This document shows positions 40,794 through 50,185 of a stretch of 55,585 bases of DNA, piece by piece. The notes under the pieces are model-generated. The model made no database searches and was not told the DNA's origin. It saw only the letters and a program-made list of their open reading frames with translations. The position numbers were made by a program, and so were the translations under genes. Numbering within the stretch: the stretch's first letter is position 1; every line of letters begins with the position of its first letter. Location: the NCBI GenBank assembly GCA_018399995.1, contig JAGYMU010000005.1:1-55585 (forward strand), in the 5' to 3' direction. Source of the DNA: Halanaerobiales bacterium. GTDB taxonomy: Bacteria; Bacillota; Halanaerobiia; Halanaerobiales; M55B127.

Positions 40794-40868
40794 ATACTTC
40801 CCTCCAAAATATGAAATATATTTATTAAAATATAAAAATTATGTACTAATTAACAATTAACTGTCTAA

Positions 40869-40907
40869 ATTATAACATAAAAATCTTTATAAAGCAAACA
40901 ATCGTTC
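40869..40907 (-). promoter_or_regulatory. lexA promoter (TTGCTT-17-TATAAT on minus strand) with SOS box AAACAATCGTTC touching the -35
   Basis: Plus-strand AAGCAA 40892-40897, ATTATA 40869-40874, box 40896-40907. Confidence 0.75.
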
Positions 40908-40926
40908 TAATAAATATTTATTTTAT

Positions 40927-40976
40927 TTGACAGTAAACATTTGTTTTGATATAATATTTTTATAGAACATTTGTTC
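40927..40976 (+). promoter_or_regulatory. yneA-like promoter TTGACA-17-TATAAT with SOS boxes AAACATTTGTTT and GAACATTTGTTC
   Basis: TTGACA 40927-40932, TATAAT 40950-40955; boxes 40935-40946 and 40965-40976 fit GAAC-N4-GTTC. Confidence 0.85.
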
Positions 40977-40989
40977 GGGAGGGATAAAA

Positions 40990-41313
40990 ATGTATAAAGG
41001 TAATATTAAATTAACCAAGGAGACAGAATCTCATTTAATACCTCGCTTTATCATTGTTATATCAGCTATATTGTTAACTATTTTAACCATTATTAGTATC
41101 TGGTCATTAACAGCAGACACCCAAAAAGACTTTTTATATAAAGAAATTGAGATACAAAAAGGACAAACGCTATGGAATATAGCCGAAAGTGAGTTCGGCA
41201 CACAAAATGATATAAGAAAATATGTTTACAAAATTAAACAAATCAATAATCTAAAAGATGCAAATATAAAACCCGGCCAGATTATTAGAGTCCCAATCGA
41301 AAGAGAAGTATAA
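40990..41313 (+). CDS. LysM-domain membrane protein, YneA-like SOS cell division suppressor
   Basis: One N-terminal TM plus LysM 'IQKGQTLWNIAESEFGTQNDIRKYVYKIKQINNLKDANIKPGQIIRVP'; divergent from lexA. Confidence 0.8.
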   Translation: MYKGNIKLTKETESHLIPRFIIVISAILLTILTIISIWSLTADTQKDFLYKEIEIQKGQTLWNIAESEFGTQNDIRKYVYKIKQINNLKDANIKPGQIIRVPIEREV

Positions 41314-41545
41314 ATATATGTTCGTTAAGAGAAATGATTGAAAATATAAGGGATTTATCTAATAATCTTTAGATATACAAGCAATTTCTTTTTTAAAAAA
41401 GATTATTTTGATTATTTTTAATATACAATTTATTAATTGTGAATAAATATATGATCTAATAAAATTTTTTTTATTTGTAGTTATATGATTTAGAGACAAA
41501 AGAATAGGTTTATAAGTATAAAAAGTGCAAAATTATTTTTTATTT

Positions 41546-41573
41546 ATTTCGTAAAATGTATATTTTACGAAAT
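41546..41573. repeat. 12-bp perfect inverted repeat, 4-nt loop
   Basis: ATTTCGTAAAAT-GTAT-ATTTTACGAAAT. Confidence 0.8.
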
Positions 41574-41676
41574 TATAGCCTCTTTTTGTGCATTTTTTTA
41601 AAAAATACTTTAAAAACCTCTATTAATAGTTTATAATCTAAGTTAAGAGTAATTTTTTCACTTAGGAGGTTTTTAA

Positions 41677-42507
41677 ATGAAATTGAATATAATTGTAGAT
41701 AGTTCCTGTGACCTTCCCAAAAAATATTTGGACAAATTAAATATTGCTCCCATTACAATAAAATTTAAAAATTTAGTCGTCCAAGATCGAATTGATATTT
41801 CTCCGGAGGAATTTTATGAAAAATTAAAATCAATTAATTATAGTCCAAAGACAGCTGCTCCTTCCCCGGGAGATTTTTTAAAACATTTGAAAAAAGATCA
41901 TGAAAATTTTATTTTTGCAATATCTTCAGCTTTAAGCAGCAGTTACAATAATGCTGTTTTGGCTAAAAATATCTTTCTTGAAAAATTAGATAATAGTTTC
42001 ATACATGTTTTCGATACTCTGAATGCTTCTGTTGGTGAAGGCTTAATTGTATTAAAACTACTTGAGCTTAAAGAAAAAAGTATGGATAATAGTACACTTA
42101 TAAACGAGTTAGACGCTTATATTGAAGATTTAAATACTTTTTTTATCCTAGAACATATGGATAACCTGATTAATAGCGGACGATTAAATAAAATGGTTGG
42201 TAAGCTGGTTAAATTTTTAAATATTAAGTTATTGATGGGAAAAGATCAAAATGGAGCTATTAAATTATATGAAAGAATTAGAGGTTCCAAAAAAGCCTCC
42301 CAAAAGCTCTTAAAATATATTGAAAAACACGGAAAAGATTTAGAAAATAAATACCTAGGAATTGCCCATTATGATTGTTATCAAAAAGCTTTAAATTTTA
42401 AAGAAGAAGTTGAAAAAAAGTATAATTTTAAGGATATTATAATTACTGAAATTGGTCCAACTATTGCCACTTATGCTGACCGCAAGGCATTATTAATCAG
42501 TTTTTGA
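41677..42507 (+). CDS. DegV family (fatty-acid-binding) protein
   Basis: 'IIVDSSCDLPKKYLDKLNI', 'TAAPSPGDFLKHLK', 'ISSALSSSYNNAVLA', 'LINSGRLNKMVGKL'. Confidence 0.9.
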   Translation: MKLNIIVDSSCDLPKKYLDKLNIAPITIKFKNLVVQDRIDISPEEFYEKLKSINYSPKTAAPSPGDFLKHLKKDHENFIFAISSALSSSYNNAVLAKNIFLEKLDNSFIHVFDTLNASVGEGLIVLKLLELKEKSMDNSTLINELDAYIEDLNTFFILEHMDNLINSGRLNKMVGKLVKFLNIKLLMGKDQNGAIKLYERIRGSKKASQKLLKYIEKHGKDLENKYLGIAHYDCYQKALNFKEEVEKKYNFKDIIITEIGPTIATYADRKALLISF

Positions 42508-42556
42508 TCAATTTTATATAATCATTCTTATATTCCGACTTTTACAATTAAAAAAA

Positions 42557-42631
42557 CGCTGTAAAATATTTTTTAAAAAAATCTAAAAAATATTTACAGC
42601 GCAATTTAAAAGACCTATTTGGGTCTTTTTT
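42557..42631 (+). terminator. Two tandem hairpins after degV-like gene, second with T-run
   Basis: CGCTGTAAA...TTTACAGCG and AAAGACC-TATTTG-GGTCTTTTTTT. Confidence 0.75.
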
Positions 42632-42674
42632 TATATTATAATATATTAATAATTAATGTTAATTTTTTCCAATT

Positions 42675-43181
42675 TTATCTTTCTTGATATGTGTTGATAA
42701 TCTTACCATAATAGATTGTATGGTAATCATCTTGAGGATAATATTTCTCTCTTATATCCTCATCAAACAATAGCTCTGGATTCATATTCTGTTTATAGAC
42801 TATTTTACATTCATAATGAATATCCGTTCCCTTAATAAAAGGAGTATCCAGTTGTTGATTTTCTATTAACTCTAGGCCCAGTTCTGAAAACTTATCAACA
42901 TCTCGGCCAGAATGTGTACCACAATAATCTAATTCTCTCTTTAACTGGCCATAAATTGGTACTGAAACTGTGAATTGGTCGGTATTTTCTATTATTTTGT
43001 GAGTATGTCGGGAATGTCTTACCAAAACTGTAAAGATTGGGCAACCCCAAATAACCCCAATACTGCCCCAACCAATGGTCATTGTATTTAATTCATTTTG
43101 ATCTTTAACCGTTAAAAATGCCCCTTTACCTATCACATCCATGATCTCTTTTTGATAATCATTAAATTTTATAGATTCCAT
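42675..43181 (-). CDS. Flavin reductase-like (FMN-binding split barrel) protein
   Basis: 'GAFLTVKDQNELNTMTIGWGSIGVIWGCPIFTVLVRHSRHT', 'FTVSVP'. Confidence 0.82.
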   Translation of the reverse strand: MESIKFNDYQKEIMDVIGKGAFLTVKDQNELNTMTIGWGSIGVIWGCPIFTVLVRHSRHTHKIIENTDQFTVSVPIYGQLKRELDYCGTHSGRDVDKFSELGLELIENQQLDTPFIKGTDIHYECKIVYKQNMNPELLFDEDIREKYYPQDDYHTIYYGKIINTYQER

Positions 43182-43203
43182 ATATTACCTCTCCTCTTCT
43201 CTT

Positions 43204-43710
43204 TTATTTCCATTTATTTCTATGTATTCTATTTTCTTTAAATCTGTTGGGAGTCTTTTTCTTATCAGCAGGATATCCAACCGGGATTAAAGAAAACGGT
43301 ATTATATCTGCTGGCAAATTAAATAAGTTTTTGAACTTAGCAACTCTATTTTCATCGGGGTAAATACCCAGCCAAACAGTAGCTAAACCAAGTTCAACTG
43401 CTTTTAGAAGTATATTTTCAGTTGCTGCTGCACAGTCCTGTATCCAAAAACCTTCATATTTGGTATGGTTTAAATCAGCACAGACTAAAATAGCTTTCTT
43501 AACCTGAGTAATCATCTTAGAATAGGGGTGAATATTAGGAATTTCATTTATTATACTTTCTTCATCAATAATAATAAAATGCCAGGGCTGTTCATTCCCA
43601 GCTGATGGGGCTAACATTGCTGCTTTAAGTAGAGTATTTATATCTTCTTCTGAGACATCTTTGTCCTGATAAGACCTTATGCTCCTTCTTTTTTTAATAA
43701 TATCAACCAA
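43204..43710 (-). CDS. Nitroreductase family protein (likely TTG start at VDIIKKRRSIR)
   Basis: 'RRSIRSYQDKDVSEEDINTLLKAAMLAPSAGNEQPWHFIII', 'GLATVWLGIYPDE'; GGAGG upstream. Confidence 0.88.
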   Translation of the reverse strand: MVDIIKKRRSIRSYQDKDVSEEDINTLLKAAMLAPSAGNEQPWHFIIIDEESIINEIPNIHPYSKMITQVKKAILVCADLNHTKYEGFWIQDCAAATENILLKAVELGLATVWLGIYPDENRVAKFKNLFNLPADIIPFSLIPVGYPADKKKTPNRFKENRIHRNKWK

Positions 43711-43712
43711 TT

Positions 43713-45548
43713 TTATTGACCTCCTTTTTTTATGTAATATTCTGCTTCCTGCTGAACTAGACCACATTTGTCCTTGCTAAACCTCTTAATATACTCTCTC
43801 CTCTTTTCTTTTGAACTTAGTTTCAAAACTGAGTTCGCAATTAAATACCTTTTCCAACAGTTGCTGTATTGATCATAAATTGTTAAAAGAAATTCTACAC
43901 TTGAGCTATCATGATAATAATTTACAATCTTAATCAATGTATCTAATTCAATATTTTTTTGATTAAATTCATTTTTTAACGGTTCGAAAATTTCCTTAAA
44001 CTCATAGTTTTGTAATATTTCTTCCATGTATTCTGCATTATAGTTTATTAACCTAAATAATTGCCTAACCGTTATTTTTTGCTTATCTTTTCTTATTCTA
44101 TTTAAAATGAAATTTATTACTGAAATATGGCGGGCATTTTTCATTAAATAATAAATCGGTATTTTATCTAAGTTCACCACTAAGATCTCATATATTGCCT
44201 TTTTAACTTCTTTTTTACTGGTCTTTTTAAAAATTTTGAGCAGTTCATATAAGATTTTTTCATTTATTTCAAGATTTTTTATAATATTTCCTTTAACTGC
44301 CCCAACAACCTTAAGTGAACCGCTGTTTAAATCACCTATCGATTTTGAGTCTTTCTTTTTATAGTAAATATAGTTTTCTGATAAATAAAATAATATAACT
44401 AATTTCACATTCAAAATAACATATATATAGATATTTTCAAAACCAACTAAACTCAATACGATTACTCCAATAATATAAAACAACAAGTATAATATGAAAA
44501 GATAGTACTTTTCAAAGGAAGTAATTACCTTTGTGATGTAAAAAGAAATAATAAAAAGGATAATTAGTTTTAAACTAAATAAGGTATATAGTTTTTGTGA
44601 AAACACAGCTGTAAAATAGTCTCTAAATATCACTAAAAGTGGACCTATTACAATTAATATTAAAAATAAATAAGGAACAGCAATTAGACCCATCCTCTTT
44701 ATCAAGAGATAAAAGATGAGTAGAAATATTATAGCTGGTAATATGTAATTATAAATAAGCTTAATTTTATCATATTTTACCATAAAATTCCAGTTACTTA
44801 TTTTTCCTTTACCCAATAAACCCTTTTCATAAAGTGGATCATCTAAGGCTACACTGAGGCTTTGTAACCTCTCTTTTGCTTCAGTAAAGTTAATTTCTTG
44901 CTCAGCTGCCATAATTTTTGCTAAAAAAGAACTCACACGAGGAGCTGCAAAAGAAGTTCCGCTGGCTTTGTAGCTAAATATCTGGGAAAGTCCAATAGTA
45001 GTAAAGAAATTGCCTTCCGCACAAATATCTATATATTCACCATAATTGGAATAATCAGTTTTTTTCTTGCCTACAATACTGGCTACAGCAATAACTTCAT
45101 CCTGAAAAGCAGCCGGGTAAAAAGAGATCGGACTATCATCATTACCGGCTGCAGCTACAATCCCTACTCCCAAATCATTCAGATTTTTAATTAACATTTT
45201 GTGTTTTTCATCTGACTCATAAAAGCCTAAACTAATATTTACAATAATTTTTTCTTCATAATTTCTTAATTTATAATTATATATATAATCAAGTGCCTCA
45301 TAGTACTTAACCAATCCATAAACATTTTTTTCTTTAACATTCAATCGGTTTATATTAAATTGAGGTACCTTGTTTTCTATTATGGAAGTAACTATATCTC
45401 CATGGCTTAAAATTCCTTCATAAAAACTATCAATCACAAAAATAGTGATTTCTTCCTCTTCTTGATAATCATAAAATACTGGACAAATGTAAAGGAATAA
45501 AAGTAATATTAAAATTATCAATAATATCCACATATCACGCCTATTCAT
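43713..45548 (-). CDS. Membrane-anchored S8 (subtilisin-like) protease with polytopic membrane domain and C-terminal helical region
   Basis: N-terminal TM; 'FVIDSFYEGILSHGDIV', 'AAAGNDDS', 'YKASGTSFAAPRVS'; several TMs then about 200 aa helical segment. Confidence 0.85.
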   Translation of the reverse strand: MNRRDMWILLIILILLLFLYICPVFYDYQEEEEITIFVIDSFYEGILSHGDIVTSIIENKVPQFNINRLNVKEKNVYGLVKYYEALDYIYNYKLRNYEEKIIVNISLGFYESDEKHKMLIKNLNDLGVGIVAAAGNDDSPISFYPAAFQDEVIAVASIVGKKKTDYSNYGEYIDICAEGNFFTTIGLSQIFSYKASGTSFAAPRVSSFLAKIMAAEQEINFTEAKERLQSLSVALDDPLYEKGLLGKGKISNWNFMVKYDKIKLIYNYILPAIIFLLIFYLLIKRMGLIAVPYLFLILIVIGPLLVIFRDYFTAVFSQKLYTLFSLKLIILFIISFYITKVITSFEKYYLFILYLLFYIIGVIVLSLVGFENIYIYVILNVKLVILFYLSENYIYYKKKDSKSIGDLNSGSLKVVGAVKGNIIKNLEINEKILYELLKIFKKTSKKEVKKAIYEILVVNLDKIPIYYLMKNARHISVINFILNRIRKDKQKITVRQLFRLINYNAEYMEEILQNYEFKEIFEPLKNEFNQKNIELDTLIKIVNYYHDSSSVEFLLTIYDQYSNCWKRYLIANSVLKLSSKEKRREYIKRFSKDKCGLVQQEAEYYIKKGGQ

Positions 45549-46644
45549 CTTTACAGTACTCGATATTTATTTTCCCATAGTATTCTGACAAGATAACCTT
45601 AGCTACTGCATAAGTTGGCACAGCATATAATGCCCCTATAAAACCAAATAGAGTTATAAATATCAATACCATAAATATTACTACCAGAGGATGAATTTTT
45701 AACCTGGAACCCTGGACATTAGGTTGAATTATATTGCCCTCTATCTGCTGAACGATAAGTAAAACTAAGATGATTTTGACCACCATCAGTAAACTTTGTG
45801 ACATACCAATAAATACAGCCGGCAAGATCCCCAAAATAGGGCCTAAAAACGGTATTAATGAAGTAACCATAACAATGACAGACAGAATTAAAGCATTAGA
45901 CAGACCAATGATTATAAAGCCAATATAAGTTAAAACACCCAATATAAAAGCAATTAAGACCTGCCCTCTGATGTATTTAGATAAAGTAATGTCAATCTTT
46001 GTTAAGAGCCTATCCATATCATCTTTTTTATTTGTAGGGCAGTATAATAAAAATGATTCCTTTATTTTATGGTCATCTTTAAGAAGATAATAAACAACAA
46101 AGGGGATTAATATAATTACCGTTCCGATATTTGTTAAAGTCGTGAATATACCAAAAATGTTATTTTTTATAATCTCTAATAAATTTTCTAAAAAGTTCGA
46201 TAACCTCTCCTGTATATTAAATGTTTCCAAATACTCCATAATCTGTGTGCCAACTTCAAAAAAGAAATTATCTTCTTCGGGTACTGGTAGTTCTGAATAA
46301 TAGTAATTGGTAAATTGCCTGACAAGATTTCTGGATTGTTCAGTTATTATATTTCCACCAAAATATATTACAAAGGCAATCAAACCGATTAAAAAAATAA
46401 AGCTGATCAGCATTGCTACCTGCCTGTATTTTACGTACTTTGTAAGGAAATCTACCATAGGCCTAAGTAAGTAATAAACAAATCCCCCTAAAAGCATTGG
46501 TATAATAAATAAGGAAGTGATAATTCTAATGGTTTTGATGAAAAATGTGACCTGTTTAACTAAAATAATAATAACTAAAATTAATATTATGGCCAAACAA
46601 GCTCTAAAAAATTTACTATCAAGTATTTTTGAAATGATCACCAC
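45541..46644 (-). CDS. AI-2E/PerM family transporter
   Basis: 'IPFVVYYLLKDDHKIKESFL', 'GQVLIAFILGVLTYIGFIIIGL', 'SLIPFLGPILGILPAVFIG', 'GNIIQPNVQGSRLKIHPLVV'. Confidence 0.92.
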   Translation of the reverse strand: MVIISKILDSKFFRACLAIILILVIIILVKQVTFFIKTIRIITSLFIIPMLLGGFVYYLLRPMVDFLTKYVKYRQVAMLISFIFLIGLIAFVIYFGGNIITEQSRNLVRQFTNYYYSELPVPEEDNFFFEVGTQIMEYLETFNIQERLSNFLENLLEIIKNNIFGIFTTLTNIGTVIILIPFVVYYLLKDDHKIKESFLLYCPTNKKDDMDRLLTKIDITLSKYIRGQVLIAFILGVLTYIGFIIIGLSNALILSVIVMVTSLIPFLGPILGILPAVFIGMSQSLLMVVKIILVLLIVQQIEGNIIQPNVQGSRLKIHPLVVIFMVLIFITLFGFIGALYAVPTYAVAKVILSEYYGKINIEYCKDE

Positions 46645-47510
46645 TCCCTTTCCAAGTTTTCTTGTAAATACTTTTTATCATAACAATATTTTGTATTACA
46701 GTAATGACAGGTTATTTCAACACAACCCTCTTTTTCTAGTGATTGTTTTATTTCTTCAGTACTTAATGTATCGACTATTTCAAGACTCTTTGCTTTATTA
46801 CAATTACACTTATACTCAACTTTTTTTCTAGAGGTAATATTATAGGGGAAGCCTTTTAAAACTATATCTAATAACTTTTCGGGGGTCTTCCCCTCTTCAA
46901 TCAATCGACTGACAGACTTGACATTTTCTAAATTTTTCTCCAATATTGTAATTACTTCATCTGAGGTTTCAGGTAATAATTGTATTATAAACCCACCAGC
47001 AGACTTTACAGAAAGATCTGTATCAATCAAAACCCCTAAACCTACCGAAGACGGTATCTGCTCAGACTGAGTGTAATAATATGTCAGGTCTTCTCCGATT
47101 TCACCACTTATTAGTTCTATTTTACTTTCATAATCTTTTTTTAATCCCATCATTTTCCTTATATATAGATGCCCCTTCCCCACTGCCTTTTTTACATCTA
47201 ATTTGCTTTGTTCATTGATCATCAGATCAATTCTCGGATTACCGACATATCCACGCACATGTCCATTGGTATCTGCCTCTGTAACTATTCTTTTAATAAG
47301 ACCATCTCCAATTATTTTAATTCCTATCTTGCCAGATTTTTCCAATATACTCATCATGGCGGCGGCAGATATAGTCCTACCCAGGGCAGCTGTAGCAACG
47401 GGAGTAGTATTATGGAGCTGTTGAGCCTTTTTTACAAGTTTGGTTGACCTGATAGCCAGGCCTCTGATCTGTTTATTTTTTGTAAGAACTCGAATTATAT
47501 AGTCACTCAT
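46638..47510 (-). CDS. hslO: Redox-regulated chaperone Hsp33
   Basis: 'AALGRTISAAAMMSILEKSGKIGIKIIGDG', 'GHVRGYVGNP', C-terminal CNC...CHYC zinc motif. Confidence 0.95.
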   Translation of the reverse strand: MSDYIIRVLTKNKQIRGLAIRSTKLVKKAQQLHNTTPVATAALGRTISAAAMMSILEKSGKIGIKIIGDGLIKRIVTEADTNGHVRGYVGNPRIDLMINEQSKLDVKKAVGKGHLYIRKMMGLKKDYESKIELISGEIGEDLTYYYTQSEQIPSSVGLGVLIDTDLSVKSAGGFIIQLLPETSDEVITILEKNLENVKSVSRLIEEGKTPEKLLDIVLKGFPYNITSRKKVEYKCNCNKAKSLEIVDTLSTEEIKQSLEKEGCVEITCHYCNTKYCYDKKYLQENLEREW

Positions 47511-47512
47511 GT

Positions 47513-48742
47513 TTAAATATCCTCATTTCTTTTAATTACATTATCAAACAACTCCATAATTACCAGGGCAATAATTTTATCTTTTACAGTTTTTGAAAGT
47601 AGTTCGCTTTTTTTAATAAACTTGGGAAGTTTTGAAATAGATACCTCAGCCGGTTGATATTTTTCAGATATTTCTTGTATAAATTCGGAAAAATCATAGA
47701 TTTTTAATTTTTCTAGTCCTATTTTTTTGGCGATAACTTCACTAACTTCAATAATGATATCTATATAATCATGCTCATCATCTATATCTAAAAATCCGGC
47801 CAGTCTAGGAATAATAACCTCAAAGAGAGCCCTTCTATGATTAATATTTTCATAGCCTAAAGCCTTTGAAATCCTTTCAATACTCTTTTTGGGCATATCC
47901 ATTAAAAGTTCTAAAAAATAATCTTCATCCCTGTTTACCTGCAGATAATAATCATATCCCCTAATCCTGTCATCTAAAGCCTTATGTCCATCTAAATAAC
48001 CTATTTTAAGGTTGCGGCGGGCTAATTCATTCTCAAAATCTAAAACATTGCCCAAATCAACCTTAGGCTCGATATATGTGATATTCAAATTTTCCTCATT
48101 CTTGATGCCGCGGGCAATCCCCAAACTGTGAGTTCTTATAACAAATATATTTTCATAACCTTTATTAACTAACATGTCTATAGGGAGATTATCATAAAAC
48201 CCTCCATCTAAAAAATATTTCCCATCTCTCTTTTCTTGTTTGAAGGTTGGCAAGTTAGAACTGGCCAATAAATAATCAGTTAACTTGCCCTCAGGAATTT
48301 CTTCTATATATATTTTTATTGGTTTCATATCTGTTAATGATATTGTAACTAATCCAAAGTCTTTTTTAGATTCTCTTACCTTTTTTTCATTCACATTTTC
48401 TTTTACCAAATCTTCTATTAAAGTAATATCTAATCCCTTGTTATCAAGTATATTTTTAGCCCTATTCCAAAAATAGCTAAAATCATCTTTATCAAAATCT
48501 AACGTTTTTATTTTTTCTAAAGCATCATGTTTTATATTAAATATATCCTGTGGAGTTATATTGTACCAGAGATCATATGCTTTATCCAAATCATCCTGGA
48601 CTATCATAGCACCATTTAGTGCACCGATAGAAGTACCAGCCACTCCTGAGATTTCAATACCATGTTCCCTTAATGCTTTTACTACACCAATTTGATATGA
48701 ACCCTTTGCTCCCCCACCTTCTAAGATTAAACCATATTTCAT
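47513..48742 (-). CDS. Patatin-like phospholipase
   Basis: 'LILEGGGAKGSYQIGVVKALREHGI', 'GVAGTSIGALNGAMI', 'FLDGGFYDNLPI'. Confidence 0.92.
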   Translation of the reverse strand: MKYGLILEGGGAKGSYQIGVVKALREHGIEISGVAGTSIGALNGAMIVQDDLDKAYDLWYNITPQDIFNIKHDALEKIKTLDFDKDDFSYFWNRAKNILDNKGLDITLIEDLVKENVNEKKVRESKKDFGLVTISLTDMKPIKIYIEEIPEGKLTDYLLASSNLPTFKQEKRDGKYFLDGGFYDNLPIDMLVNKGYENIFVIRTHSLGIARGIKNEENLNITYIEPKVDLGNVLDFENELARRNLKIGYLDGHKALDDRIRGYDYYLQVNRDEDYFLELLMDMPKKSIERISKALGYENINHRRALFEVIIPRLAGFLDIDDEHDYIDIIIEVSEVIAKKIGLEKLKIYDFSEFIQEISEKYQPAEVSISKLPKFIKKSELLSKTVKDKIIALVIMELFDNVIKRNEDI

Positions 48743-48916
48743 AAGAACTCATTCTCCTTCTTTTTATTGTCCCTTAATAGATATAAATATAAAATTTAAG
48801 GACTTTTACCTGTATATAATTAATTCAATATCTAATAAAGTTATTCCTTCTTAAATTATCATTTATCTCATCTATAATATCTGATATAATATGGTTATAG
48901 ATTATAAAAGAGGTGA

Positions 48917-50182
48917 ATTATTATTATTAATTTTAAAAAGGAAGAAAAAGAACTCTACAAGGTTAAAGATAGAAAAGAAAATGCCTTACTGGTCGGTAGT
49001 GCTAAAGAATCTATAAAAGAATTAGCACGTCTTGCTAATACTTCTGGTGTAAATTCAATCAAATTCTTTAACTACAGAATGAACAAAATTAATCCAGCCT
49101 ATTACATTGGACGGGGTAATCTAGAAAATATTAAAGATATAGTTGACAACTATCAAATAAATCTGGTTATCTTTGATAATCAACTTTCACCTGCTCAACT
49201 TAAAAATATTGAAGAAAAAGTAGATGCTAAAATATTAGATCGTAATCAGTTAATTATGGATATTTTTGCCCTCCATGCACAGAGTAAAGAAAGTAAAATT
49301 CAGGTGGAATTAGCACAACTTGAATATCTTTTGCCCAGATTGGTTGGTCGCGGAACTGAGCTTTCCAGATTAGCAGGAGGTATTGGCACCAGAGGTCCCG
49401 GTGAAACCAAACTGGAGGTCGACCGCCGTAGAATTGAAAAAAGAATTTATCGATTAAAAGAAAAACTCAAAAAAATAAAAAGCACCCGCGAGGTTCAGAG
49501 AAAAAGTAGAAAAGATCCAATAATTTCACTAATCGGTTATACAAATGCCGGAAAGACAACTATCCTTAATCTTTTAACCAATGATGATTCGCTGGTTGAA
49601 GACAAACTTTTTGCAACTCTTGACTCCAGGGCAAGGAGTTATCAATTACCCATCGGGAAAAATATTGTCATTACAGACACCGTTGGATTTATCAAAAACC
49701 TGCCTCATCAACTTATCGCTTCTTTTAGATCCACTTTAGAAGAAATAAATCAGGCAGATTTACTACTACACATTATAGATGCAAGTGATTCACATATTGA
49801 AAACAAGATAAAGGTAATCGAAAGTGAGTTGGTTGAATTAGGTATCCAGGATAAACCGATCCTCAAAGTTTTTAATAAAATAGATCTAATCAACTCACAG
49901 AAGAAAAAGGATCTTGAAATCCAGCATCCAGAAGCTATTTTTATATCTGCCAAACATAATATTAATCAAGAAATATTAATTAGTAAATTGATGAATTTTG
50001 TTGAAGAATCTATGTCCAGATATTCATTAGAAATACCTTATACTCAGGCTAGTATTATAGAAAAACTATATAATCGGGGTATCGTGGAAAAAGAAAAGTA
50101 TGAGAATGAATTTATTTTTGTCGATGCCTATATACCAGATACCTTAGCAAATAAATTAAATAAGTATATACTCTCAAAATAG
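48917..50182 (+). CDS. hflX: GTPase HflX; true start probably one of tandem ATT codons at 48917-48928
   Basis: 'GGIGTRGPGETKLEVDRRRIEKRI', 'ISLIGYTNAGKTTILN', 'TDTVGFIKNLPHQLI'; N-terminal domain 'ENALLVGSAKESIKELARLANTSGVN' continues upstream of called ATG 49079. Confidence 0.92.
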   Translation: MIIINFKKEEKELYKVKDRKENALLVGSAKESIKELARLANTSGVNSIKFFNYRMNKINPAYYIGRGNLENIKDIVDNYQINLVIFDNQLSPAQLKNIEEKVDAKILDRNQLIMDIFALHAQSKESKIQVELAQLEYLLPRLVGRGTELSRLAGGIGTRGPGETKLEVDRRRIEKRIYRLKEKLKKIKSTREVQRKSRKDPIISLIGYTNAGKTTILNLLTNDDSLVEDKLFATLDSRARSYQLPIGKNIVITDTVGFIKNLPHQLIASFRSTLEEINQADLLLHIIDASDSHIENKIKVIESELVELGIQDKPILKVFNKIDLINSQKKKDLEIQHPEAIFISAKHNINQEILISKLMNFVEESMSRYSLEIPYTQASIIEKLYNRGIVEKEKYENEFIFVDAYIPDTLANKLNKYILSK

Positions 50183-50185
50183 CTC

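Noticed and set aside
42557-42601. AT-rich hairpin as a possible novel element
   Set aside because: Position right after a gene and before a T-run hairpin makes ordinary termination sufficient.
46517-46831. 104-aa plus-strand ORF
   Set aside because: Antisense to the overlap of the permease and hsp33 genes; low complexity.
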